Shown one piece after another: positions 1 through 5,538 of a stretch of 5,538 nt of DNA. Below the pieces are notes generated by a model. It was not told the DNA's origin. It saw nothing but the letters and a program-made list of their open reading frames with translations, and ran no database searches. Every line of letters starts with the position of its first letter. Within the stretch, counting starts at the first letter, position 1. Source of the stretch: Terriglobales bacterium (GTDB lineage Bacteria > Acidobacteriota > Terriglobia > Terriglobales > Acidobacteriaceae); assembly GCA_030043575.1 (NCBI GenBank), contig JASHXK010000493.1:1-5538 (forward strand). Direction: 5' to 3'. Made by a program: the position numbers and the translations under genes.

Positions 1-283
1 AGGCGTCGAGGCCGACGAATCCGTCGCCTTCGAGATGGATAGCGCGGTCAGCGCCCTTAGCCAGCGCCTCGCGCAGAACCTGCTGCGCGCGCGCCGGGCC
101 GCTGGTGATGACCACCACCTCGCCGCCGTGCTTTTCCTTCTGGCGCAAAGCCTCTTCCAGCGCGTAGGCATCGGGCTCATTCACTTCATAGGAAACGTCG
201 TCGCGAATCCACGTGCCGCTCTCGTTCAGCTTGAGCGGCGCGTCCTTCTGCGGGACTTGCTTCATGCAGACCAGGACCTTCAC
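1..283 (-). CDS. etfB: Electron transfer flavoprotein beta subunit, N-terminal part (runs off left edge)
   Basis: EtfB forms a heterodimer with EtfA that carries FAD, with AMP bound in the beta subunit. It passes electrons from cytoplasmic acyl-CoA and other dehydrogenases to ETF:quinone oxidoreductase or similar acceptors. Only the first 94 codons are present; the family usually has about 250-260 residues. The visible part begins (M)KVLVCMKQVPQKDAPLKL, the typical EtfB opening strand and 'MKQVP' motif. It continues through NEPDAYALEEALR and the Rossmann-like strand GGEVVVITSGP, then REALAKGADRAIHL, all characteristic of the ETF N-terminal domain. I chose the GTG start at 283-281 because the family begins exactly there and AAGGAG lies 5 nt upstream. 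The nucleotide-binding C-terminal part and any etfA partner would be left of the window. The upstream DUF1015 gene is on the same strand 169 bp away, so co-transcription is possible but a separate promoter is also plausible. Confidence 0.94.
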   Translation of the reverse strand, partial: MKVLVCMKQVPQKDAPLKLNESGTWIRDDVSYEVNEPDAYALEEALRQKEKHGGEVVVITSGPARAQQVLREALAKGADRAIHLEGDGFVGLDA

Positions 284-288
284 CAGGG

Positions 289-294
289 CTCCTT
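289..294 (-). promoter_or_regulatory. Ribosome binding site of etfB (AAGGAG)
   Basis: On the minus strand AAGGAG is followed by 5 nt and then GTG. This strong Shine-Dalgarno match at good spacing supports the GTG at 283-281 as the etfB start. Confidence 0.8.
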
Positions 295-333
295 GGATTG
301 AAACCGCGAGTATGAGTGCCGCGAAAACTCCAA

Positions 334-362
334 AGTATAAATGAGCGACGCGACTTAGGAAA
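334..362 (-). promoter_or_regulatory. Candidate sigma-70-type promoter for etfB
   Basis: The minus strand carries TATACT (339-334), a 5/6 match to the -10 consensus. A poor -35 (TTTCCT at 362-357, 3/6 match) lies 17 bp upstream. Transcription would begin near 327, giving a leader of about 45 nt before the GTG. The location between two same-strand genes is sensible, but the weak -35 makes this a candidate only. Confidence 0.35.
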
Positions 363-452
363 ACGACGCATTCCCGAAGCGGGACCTCCTTCGTGGACGT
401 GATAAACAAAAATGAAGCCCAACGTGAGGTGCGCCCGGACTGTTGGTCTTGT

Positions 453-1790
453 TCAGCGCGCTCCTGCTTTGCCTTGCGCAGCCGTTTCAACCGAGTAGAT
501 GGTCAGCCCGCTTAGCATCTTGGGATAGAAGTCGGTCGACTTCTGCGGCATCACTTCTCCGGCGAAGGCGATGTCGCGCATCTGCTCGATGCGCACCGGG
601 TTCATCAGGAAAGCCACCTGCGCCGATCCCTTCTTCACGTCCTCGACTGCCTCACCAGCGTCGCGAATGTATTTCAGGTATTTTTGCGCGCGAATGTCTT
701 CTTCCGACATCCCGAGAATTTCTTCCAGAATAAGCTTGTGCAGCTGCACGACGTCGAGGCCGCGCTGGGCTGGCGAAAGCTCCTTCAGCTTTGCCGGCTG
801 AACATCCTTGCGTGCACGCAGCAGGAACGCGCTATGCGCCGTCACTGCCAGCAATGCCGTGCCGTCTTTGCCGGCCTCGCGCAAGCGTTGCACAGCGACG
901 GTCACATCCGACACCGGCCCGATGTCTTCCACGTCGAAGTAATCGCGCAGCTCCGCGACCATATCGAAGATGCTGAAGTTCTCCAAGCCAAAGACTACGC
1001 GATGCGTCGGCAGGATCACCAATCCGGGTGCGTCCATGTTGACGAAGGTGATGACGACGCGTTCGTACGGCGCTTCCGCATCGCCTTTTGCCTGCTGCCG
1101 CCTCTGGTTGCGATAGTTCAGCGCGGTTTCGTAGCGATGATGGCCGTCGGCGATGATCAACTTCTTGTCGGCCATCTTGGCCTTGGCCGCGGCAACGGTG
1201 GCCGCATCCGACACCTTCCACAGCTGGTGCAACACGCCGTATTCGTCGCGTAATTCGATATCTGGCGGCGTATCCTTCTTAAGTAAGTTGGCGATCTCGT
1301 CCGCCGGATCGCTATAGAGCATGAAGATCTGCTCGCAGTGCGCCTGCGTGGTTTGCAGCAGATTCAGGCGATCGGCCTTAGGTTTGCTCAGCGTCTGCTC
1401 GTGGCGATAAACGACCTTGCGGTCGTAATCCTCCACTCTGCCCAGAGCGATGAAGCCACGGCGCTCGATCTCGGCGCCGCTGGGATCGCTGCCCGGAACC
1501 TTGAAGCGCTGGACATAGACGTAAAGACTCGGCTCGGCGTCGCGTTTCAGGACGCCTTCAGCTTGCCACTGCCGCAGGCACGCCGCCGCGCGTGTGTAAA
1601 CGTTCTCGTTGCCGTTGTCGGTTGATTGCGGCTTGCCCAGAATGATCCGCACCAGGTTATAAGGGCTTGCCGCGTAATACTCGTCCTGCATGGCGGGCGT
1701 GATCTTGTCGTAGGGCTGAGTCATCACCTCGCCCGCTTTTACTTTGGAAAGGTCGTAGCGAACAGCGCGAAAGGGAAGTATGTCTGCCAT
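453..1790 (-). CDS. DUF1015 family protein (conserved, function not established here)
   Basis: This complete 445-residue protein has the hallmarks of the DUF1015 (PF06245) family. They are the N-terminal LPFRAVRY segment, QPYDKI (residues 25-30), SPYNLV (42-47), YRHEQTLSKPKADRL (128-142), the very conserved ADGHHRYETAL (214-224) and the C-terminal MPQKSTDFYPKMLSGL block. It has no signal peptide or membrane segment, so it is presumably cytoplasmic. Its length fits the usual 400-450 residues. The ATG at 1790 is preceded by AGGA with 6 nt spacing, inside a 10-bp palindrome (AGGAATTCCT). From memory, DUF1015 genes often sit beside serA/serC in Firmicutes, suggesting a link to serine metabolism, and a relation to ParB-fold free-serine kinases has been considered. 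Neither is testable in this window, where the neighbours are etfB and the VWA genes. Family assignment is confident; biochemical role is not. It is divergent from the VWA pair, with a large inverted repeat 25 nt upstream of its start. Confidence 0.95.
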   Translation of the reverse strand: MADILPFRAVRYDLSKVKAGEVMTQPYDKITPAMQDEYYAASPYNLVRIILGKPQSTDNGNENVYTRAAACLRQWQAEGVLKRDAEPSLYVYVQRFKVPGSDPSGAEIERRGFIALGRVEDYDRKVVYRHEQTLSKPKADRLNLLQTTQAHCEQIFMLYSDPADEIANLLKKDTPPDIELRDEYGVLHQLWKVSDAATVAAAKAKMADKKLIIADGHHRYETALNYRNQRRQQAKGDAEAPYERVVITFVNMDAPGLVILPTHRVVFGLENFSIFDMVAELRDYFDVEDIGPVSDVTVAVQRLREAGKDGTALLAVTAHSAFLLRARKDVQPAKLKELSPAQRGLDVVQLHKLILEEILGMSEEDIRAQKYLKYIRDAGEAVEDVKKGSAQVAFLMNPVRIEQMRDIAFAGEVMPQKSTDFYPKMLSGLTIYSVETAAQGKAGAR

Positions 1791-1815
1791 AGGAATTCCT
1801 GCTTCCGGAGAAGAT

Positions 1816-1954
1816 CGTTTTCACCACGGAGGCACGGAGAACACGGAGTTTGGGATTTTCATTCGAAGAAGGCGATACGACATACCAATTCCAATTGTTT
1901 TTCAGAAATAACAGTTTCTGACTCTGTGCTCTCCGTGCCTCCGTGGTGAAAACG
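1816..1954. repeat. Palindromic dispersed-repeat-like element (34-bp inverted arms)
   Basis: The arms 1816-1849 and 1921-1954 are reverse complements over 34 bp with only two mismatches (1841 versus 1929; 1845 versus 1925, a G-U wobble in RNA). They enclose a 71-bp AT-richer centre of roughly one third GC. Each arm contains CACCACGGAGGCACGGAG and ends in the TTTTC/GAAAA edge. Just inside the right arm is a second small hairpin, TCAGAAA (1902-1908) with TTTCTGA (1915-1921). I recognise the arm sequence as a repeat widespread in environmental genomes, including Acidobacteria. It is often mistranslated as peptides such as PRRHGEHG and SVLSVPPW, both of which this copy would encode. No transposase and no clear target-site duplication are visible. 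It could be a REP-like or MITE-like non-autonomous element. The inverted repeat is certain from the sequence; the family identity is from memory. Confidence 0.8.
1902..1921. repeat. Nested 7-bp inverted repeat inside the palindromic element
   Basis: TCAGAAA at 1902-1908 is perfectly complementary to TTTCTGA at 1915-1921, with a 6-nt loop. It abuts the right 34-bp arm and shares its last base with it. It would form a side hairpin in single-stranded DNA or RNA. Confidence 0.55.
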
Positions 1955-2085
1955 CTTCCACCGCGGGAAGGATGATTCTAGCAATCGAAAAAGAAAACCA
2001 GAATGACGTGAATCACATCCATAGGTTCAGCAGAATTCGGACGCCGCGTGGCGGACAGCCGCTATCCTGCTCGGCTACCGCCTCA

Positions 2086-2094
2086 TGTGATAAC
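2086..2094 (+). promoter_or_regulatory. Weak candidate extended -10 promoter for the VWA genes
   Basis: TGTGATAAC resembles an extended -10 element (TGn followed by GATAAC, 4/6 to TATAAT). No recognisable -35 hexamer lies 17 bp upstream. Transcription from here would start about 17 nt before the ATG at 2118, or about 125 nt before the GTG at 2226. This is tentative. Confidence 0.2.
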
Positions 2095-2225
2095 ATCAGC
2101 TCAATTCAGGGGATCTTATGGCCCGCCTCGGCAGTACAGCATTCGGGTCACGCGGCTCGACGATCCAGCTTCGCTTCTCCAGTCATGCGGCGGGACATTT
2201 TCTCGACCGGCCCGTCCAAGGAATC

Positions 2226-3245
2226 GTGCGCGCTCGTAAGACCCTGCTCTTGCTGCTTAGCTTGTGTCTGATCGCCTGCTGGGCGGTGCTTCCCGCTGTT
2301 GCGCAGGACGACAGTGACGTACACATTACTCCGCGCGAAACCAAGAAAGCCGACGCAGCGCCCACGCCCGACTTTCCGCCGGGGGTCGATCCCTCGCTCC
2401 GCACCCACACCAAGCCGGTTAAGAAAGATGTGGACTTGGTTTTGGTACCAGTGACGGTTACCGATCCCATGAATCGCCTGGTTACGGGGCTGGAGAAAGA
2501 CAACTTCCAGCTCACCGACAGCGGCCAGCAACAGATCATCCGGCACTTTTCAAGCGAAGACGCGCCCATCTCGCTGGGCGTCATCTTTGATGTCAGTGGC
2601 TCAATGGCCGACAAAATCGATAAGTCGCGCCAAGCCGTGGTCGAGTTCTTCCGCACCGCCAATCCCCAGGATGAGTTTTTCCTGATCACCTTCTCGGAGC
2701 AGCCCGAAGTCCTGGTCGATTTCACCTCCTCGATCGAGGACATCCAGAGCAAGCTCGTGTACACCATCCCCAAAGGGCGGACGGCTCTGCTGGATGCCAT
2801 CTATCTGGGTATGAACCGCATGCGCAAGGCGCATTATGAGCGCAAGGCTCTGCTCATCATCTCCGATGGCGGCGACAATCATAGCCGCTACACGGAAGGC
2901 GAAATTAAGTCTATGGTGCGCGAAGCCGACGTCCAGATTTATGGCATCGGCCTGTTCGATCGCGACTTCAAGACTCCCGAGGAACGGGAAGGCCCGGCGC
3001 TGCTCGATGATGTAACGGAAGTGACTGGAGGACGGACATTTGTCATCGGTTCGCCCAACGAACTGGCGGACGTGGCCACCAAGATTGGCATCGAGCTGCG
3101 CAACCAATATGTACTGGGATACCGTCCAACCAATCCGGGACGTGATGGCAAGTGGCGCAAGATCAAAGTCAAGCTGAATCCGCCCAAAGGCTTGCCGCCA
3201 CTGCACGTGTACGCCAAAACTGGATACTATGCACCTACGGAATAA
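2226..3245 (+). CDS. Exported VWA-domain protein, acidobacterial VWFA-related family (first of tandem pair)
   Basis: From the GTG start this is a 339-residue envelope protein. A basic n-region (RARK) and hydrophobic core end at PAVA/Q near residue 26, a signal-peptidase I site; an upstream LIAC (cysteine 18) also fits a lipobox. A beta-rich segment follows (about 69-108: VDLVLVPVTVTDPMNRLVTG, then KDNFQLTDSGQQQIIRHF), as in the acidobacterial VWFA-related family (TIGR03436). The VWA domain (about 115-290) has a complete MIDAS: DVSGSM (D122, S124, S126), T186 in GRTALLDA and D214 in SDGGDN. The C-terminal RNQYVLGYRP and KTGYYAP motifs recur in the next gene. MIDAS VWA domains bind a divalent metal and usually mediate protein or ligand binding; no enzymatic role is implied. 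An in-frame ATG at 2118 would add 36 residues ahead of the signal peptide. It has a better spaced AGG, but that makes an unusually long n-region, so I prefer GTG with AAGGA just upstream. The 3' end overlaps the next gene by 17 bp. Confidence 0.92.
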   Translation: MRARKTLLLLLSLCLIACWAVLPAVAQDDSDVHITPRETKKADAAPTPDFPPGVDPSLRTHTKPVKKDVDLVLVPVTVTDPMNRLVTGLEKDNFQLTDSGQQQIIRHFSSEDAPISLGVIFDVSGSMADKIDKSRQAVVEFFRTANPQDEFFLITFSEQPEVLVDFTSSIEDIQSKLVYTIPKGRTALLDAIYLGMNRMRKAHYERKALLIISDGGDNHSRYTEGEIKSMVREADVQIYGIGLFDRDFKTPEEREGPALLDDVTEVTGGRTFVIGSPNELADVATKIGIELRNQYVLGYRPTNPGRDGKWRKIKVKLNPPKGLPPLHVYAKTGYYAPTE

Positions 3246-4302
3246 TCGTTGTCTCTTTCTGATTCCCCTGTTTCTTCTGTTAGGGACGTGGTTAGTCGCG
3301 CAGAATTCGGCGCCTCCGCAGCAGCAGGCTCAGCCGAACGCGCAAGACCAGCAAGGTCCACCGCCCGCTCCGGCTCCTAATCAGCCCGGCGACACTGTGC
3401 AGGTCCCCACGCCGCAAGGCCAGGCGCCTGCCGGCCAGCATGACGACGTCTACATCTTCAAGAAGGAAGTCGACGAAGTCACCCTCCACGCCACCGTGGT
3501 TGACGACCGCAATCGCCTTATTACGAATCTCAACAAGGGCGACTTCAACGTCTTCGAGGATGGTAAGGAGCAGAAGATCACTTCCTTCCGCAACGAAGAC
3601 ATTCCCGTGGCCATGGGCATCGTCATCGATAACTCCGGCTCGATGCGCGAGAAGCGGCCACAGGTGAATGCCGCCGCGCTGAACCTGGTGCGCTCCAGCA
3701 ATCCCCAGGACAAGGTCTTCATTGTCAATTTCAACGAAGAGTACTTCCTTGATCAGGATTACACCGGCAGCATTCCCAAGCTGAAAGACGCGCTTGAACG
3801 CATCGAATCGCGCGGTGGGACGGCGCTCTATGACGCGGTGGTCGCGTCAGCCGATCACTTGAAGAAGAGCGGCGAACTGGAAAAGAAAGTTATTCTGGTG
3901 GTGACCGACGGCGAAGACAATGCCAGTCGCGAGTCGCTGGAGCAGGCTTTGCGCCGCCTGCAGGAGCAGAACGGCCCGACGATCTACACCATCGGCCTGC
4001 TGGGGGATGAGCACAGCAAACGCGCGCGCCGCGCCCTGCGCGAGATGGCCGAGGACACCGGCGGCGTCGCTTTCTTTCCCAATAACCTGAACGAAGTTGA
4101 AGCGATTACGACGCAGATCGCACACGACATCCGCAACCAATACACCATCGGATACAAACCTTCCACACCGCAGAGCGCCGGCGGCTATCGCACTGTCAAA
4201 GTCCAAGCCAAGGCGCCGGGATATAAGAACCTGTCGGTGCGCACGCGCAGCGGATATTACGCAGGGCAACAGCGCGCGTCGGCCGAGCCCACTGGACAGT
4301 AG
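3229..4302 (+). CDS. Exported VWA-domain protein, acidobacterial VWFA-related family (second of tandem pair)
   Basis: This 357-residue paralogue of the preceding gene starts inside it (17-bp overlap in a different frame), with only a weak GGA upstream. That arrangement suggests translational coupling. Residues 1-24 form a signal peptide (RNNR, then a Leu/Phe-rich core ending LVA/Q). Residues 25-71 are a Pro/Gln/Ala-rich, probably disordered linker not present in the first protein. The family N-terminal beta segment follows (about 81-121: VTLHATVVDDRNRLITNL, then GDFNVFEDGKEQKITSF). The VWA domain (about 127-305) has a full MIDAS: DNSGSM (D134, S136, S138), T198 in GGTALYDA and D227 in TDGEDN. 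The ending RNQYTIGYKP and RSGYYAG matches its neighbour. It is predicted to be periplasmic or surface-exposed, tethered at a distance by the linker, and to act in metal-dependent binding. The partner or ligand is unknown. The pair probably arose by gene duplication. Confidence 0.95.
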   Translation: MHLRNNRCLFLIPLFLLLGTWLVAQNSAPPQQQAQPNAQDQQGPPPAPAPNQPGDTVQVPTPQGQAPAGQHDDVYIFKKEVDEVTLHATVVDDRNRLITNLNKGDFNVFEDGKEQKITSFRNEDIPVAMGIVIDNSGSMREKRPQVNAAALNLVRSSNPQDKVFIVNFNEEYFLDQDYTGSIPKLKDALERIESRGGTALYDAVVASADHLKKSGELEKKVILVVTDGEDNASRESLEQALRRLQEQNGPTIYTIGLLGDEHSKRARRALREMAEDTGGVAFFPNNLNEVEAITTQIAHDIRNQYTIGYKPSTPQSAGGYRTVKVQAKAPGYKNLSVRTRSGYYAGQQRASAEPTGQ

Positions 4303-4341
4303 GCCTCCATGCTGTCCGAAGGTGTTGCTTAGCAATTAACA

Positions 4342-4427
4342 CTGTCATCCTGAGCGGAACGCCCGCAAGCCGTCTCCGACCCTCCGCCTTTGAGGGCGGG
4401 CGTGTGCGCAGTCGAAGGACCTGCGGT
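4342..4427. repeat. Dispersed-repeat-like hairpin sequence (TGTCATCCTGAGC ... GTCGAAGGACCTGC type)
   Basis: The segment opens with CTGTCATCCTGAGCGGAACG and closes with CGCAGTCGAAGGACCTGCGG. I recognise this combination as the ends of a repeat scattered between genes in Acidobacteria and some other environmental bacteria. The middle holds a perfect 8-bp inverted repeat, ACGCCCGC (4359-4366) and GCGGGCGT (4396-4403). Inside that is a smaller hairpin, CCGCC and GGCGG, around a TTTGAG loop. The ends themselves are loosely complementary (GTC and ATCCT against AGGAC). It lies between the second VWA gene and the ligase. It has no U-run, so it is not a classic terminator, though the transcript could fold here. 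The hairpin is read directly; membership of a repeat family is from memory. Confidence 0.6.
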
Positions 4428-4488
4428 TGCGACTTTCGCTGCCTGCTTCTCCCTGTCGCCTCAGCGCATCCAAAGCGGTTGCAAAACT

Positions 4489-5538
4489 ATGCAACGACTG
4501 GCCGAGCTGTGCGAGCGCATCGGCGCAACCACGAAGAAGAACCAAAAGATCGCGCTGCTGGCGGAATACTTCCGCTCGCGCGAACTACCGGATGCCGCCA
4601 TCTCCGCTGTATTCCTCTCGGGACGCGCTTTTCCCGCATTTGACGAACGTACACTCCAGATCGGCGGGGCGCTGTTGTGGAAGCTGGTCAGCGAACTCAC
4701 CGGCGCGCCCGACGCCACATTGACTGCCGCTTATCGCAAACGCGGCGATCTGGGTGCTGCGGCTTACGATGTCCTGCTGAACACAGCACCTCAGTCCGCA
4801 ACGCTCACTCTTCAGGAGGTTCGGGACATCTTCGATCAGATCGCCGAGACGCGAACCGCAACCGCAAAAGTGTCTGCGCTGAAATTACTTCTGCAGCGCG
4901 CGACGGCGCTCGAAGCCAAGTACATCCTGAAGATCATCACCGGCGAGCTGCGCATCGGCCTGAAAGAGAGCCTCGTCGAGGAAGCGATCGCGAAGGCTTA
5001 CGACCATCCAGTCGGCAAAGTGCAGCGCGCCAACATGCTGCTGGGAGACATCGGAGCGACGCTGCGACTCGCCGCCGAGCATCGCCTCGACGAAGCGCGC
5101 ATGCGGCTGTTTCATCCCATCGGATTCATGCTGGCCAGCCCAGCTACCGACGCGGAGGAAGCCTTCCAGTATTTCGAACGCGGCCAAGTCGAAGACAAGT
5201 ACGACGGCATCCGCGCGCAGGCGCATTGCGGCGACGGGCAGGCGAGGCTGTTCTCGCGGACGCTCGACGAAGTGACGTCGTCGTTTCCCGAGCTCGTTGG
5301 GCCGTTGAGCGAGTTTCCCGGCGAGGTCATTCTGGATGGCGAAATCGTCGCGTGGAAACACGCGGAAGACGGAGGACATGCGATGCCGTTCTCCGAGATC
5401 CAGAAGCGCCTCGGCCGCAAGCAGGTCAGCGAGAAACTCATCCGCGAAGTTCCGGTGGCCTACGTCGTCTTCGACGTGATCTACGCCGCCGGCGCACTCA
5501 CACTCGACAAGCCGCTGTCGGAGCGGACGCCGATCCTC
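4489..5538 (+). CDS. lig: ATP-dependent DNA ligase, N-terminal 350 residues (runs off right edge)
   Basis: The enzyme seals nicks in duplex DNA through a ligase-AMP intermediate made from ATP. Residues 1 to about 190 form the helical N-terminal DNA-binding domain (MQRLAELCERIGATTKKNQK, then KYILKIITGELRIGLKESLV and GKVQRANMLLGDIG). The adenylation domain begins near 205 (FHPIGFMLASPA). It has motif I EDKYDGIR with catalytic lysine K237, RLFSRTLDEVT, motif III LDGEIVAW (E285) and motif IIIa-like YVVFDVIY (F328). Motifs IV and V and the OB-fold lie beyond the edge; the family is usually about 500-600 residues. The frame is open to the last base. ATG 4489 matches the family N-terminus but has no clear Shine-Dalgarno. 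Bacteria use NAD-dependent LigA for replication, so this is probably an accessory repair ligase. Ligases with this DNA-binding domain can cluster with Lhr-type helicase, metallophosphoesterase and MBL exonuclease genes, which would have to be downstream here. Confidence 0.95.
   Translation, partial: MQRLAELCERIGATTKKNQKIALLAEYFRSRELPDAAISAVFLSGRAFPAFDERTLQIGGALLWKLVSELTGAPDATLTAAYRKRGDLGAAAYDVLLNTAPQSATLTLQEVRDIFDQIAETRTATAKVSALKLLLQRATALEAKYILKIITGELRIGLKESLVEEAIAKAYDHPVGKVQRANMLLGDIGATLRLAAEHRLDEARMRLFHPIGFMLASPATDAEEAFQYFERGQVEDKYDGIRAQAHCGDGQARLFSRTLDEVTSSFPELVGPLSEFPGEVILDGEIVAWKHAEDGGHAMPFSEIQKRLGRKQVSEKLIREVPVAYVVFDVIYAAGALTLDKPLSERTPIL

Larger units (their letters stand above)
1791..2225. 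other. Divergent intergenic region between the DUF1015 and VWA genes
   Basis: This 435-bp gene-free stretch separates two divergently transcribed genes. It holds a 139-bp palindromic element (1816-1954), a small 5-bp inverted repeat next to it (CTTCC 1955-1959, GGAAG 1966-1970), and a weak candidate promoter near 2086-2094 for the VWA genes. I see no convincing small gene or RNA gene in it. If translation of the first VWA gene begins at the upstream ATG (2118), the true gap is 327 bp. I could not identify a convincing promoter for the DUF1015 gene. It may lie inside or beyond the palindromic element. Confidence 0.6.

Noticed and set aside
372..384. Hairpin TCCCG-CTT-CGGGA as a terminator of the DUF1015 gene
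   Set aside because: It is only 5 bp, and the nearest T-run on the minus strand is about seven bases away and short.
186..422. 78-codon minus-strand open frame upstream of and overlapping etfB
   Set aside because: Its second half overlaps etfB out of frame and its first half has no family resemblance. Only the strong ribosome-site match is noteworthy, and it is reported as a low-interest finding.
684..1253. 189-codon open frame on the plus strand inside the DUF1015 gene
   Set aside because: It is antisense to a clearly recognised conserved protein, has no family resemblance, and is explained by the high GC content and codon bias of the opposite strand.
1626..1949. 107-codon plus-strand open frame ending in the palindromic element (peptides PRRHGEHG and SVLSVPPW)
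   Set aside because: Its first half is antisense to the DUF1015 gene and its second half is the translated repeat. Such frames are typical mis-annotations of this repeat type.
1801..1959. GCTTCC on both sides of the palindromic element (1801-1806 and 1954-1959) as a target-site duplication
   Set aside because: The two copies are not at equal distance from the arms: one is 9 nt outside the left arm, the other overlaps the right edge. They do not form a proper duplication.
2601..3206. 201-codon minus-strand open frame opposite the first VWA gene
   Set aside because: It is a mirror of the VWA coding sequence, with no recognisable domain and no ribosome binding context.
2031..3310. The 10-mer CAGAATTCGG at 2031-2040 and again at 3301-3310
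   Set aside because: It is a short match without extended flanking similarity; one copy is within coding sequence, so it is probably chance.
4294..4317. Hairpin GGACAG/CTGTCC around the stop codon of the second VWA gene as a terminator
   Set aside because: The 6-bp stem has a 12-nt loop and no following U-run; it is too weak to call a terminator.
3847..4335. 162-codon minus-strand open frame opposite the second VWA gene
   Set aside because: It is an antisense shadow of a gene with all expected family motifs.
4885..5379. 164-codon minus-strand open frame opposite the ligase
   Set aside because: It is antisense to the conserved ligase domains, including motif I, so it is a coding-strand shadow.

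Overview
The window looks like a chromosomal segment from a member of the Acidobacteriota, probably Terriglobia or Koribacter-like. The main reason is a tandem pair of exported von Willebrand factor A (VWA) proteins with the architecture of the 'VWFA-related Acidobacterial domain' family. A moderately GC-rich base composition fits, as do two dispersed-repeat-like elements of kinds I associate with environmental Acidobacteria. This assignment is an inference from family knowledge; there is no rRNA or other phylogenetic marker in the window.

Layout. Positions 1-283 (minus) hold the first 94 codons of etfB, the electron-transfer flavoprotein beta subunit, which continues off the left edge. After a 169-bp gap with a possible promoter, a complete DUF1015-family gene lies on the same strand (1790 down to 453). 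A 435-bp divergent intergenic region (1791-2225) follows and is dominated by a 139-bp palindromic element with 34-bp arms (1816-1954). Two plus-strand VWA genes come next (2226-3245 and 3229-4302) and overlap by 17 bp. A 186-bp gap contains a second dispersed-repeat-like sequence (about 4342-4427). The window ends inside an ATP-dependent DNA ligase (4489 to the right edge), with the DNA-binding domain and the start of the adenylation domain visible.

How the genes relate. The two VWA proteins are probably co-translated and exported together. Both keep an intact MIDAS metal site, so they are likely to bind ligands or partner proteins in the cell envelope. The other genes are unrelated to them in function: EtfB in flavin-based electron transfer, DUF1015 of unknown or only suggested function, and the ligase in nick sealing during repair. 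I see no defence locus, CRISPR array, tRNA, rRNA, transposase or phage gene. The least explained parts are the acidobacterial VWA pair and the two repeat elements.
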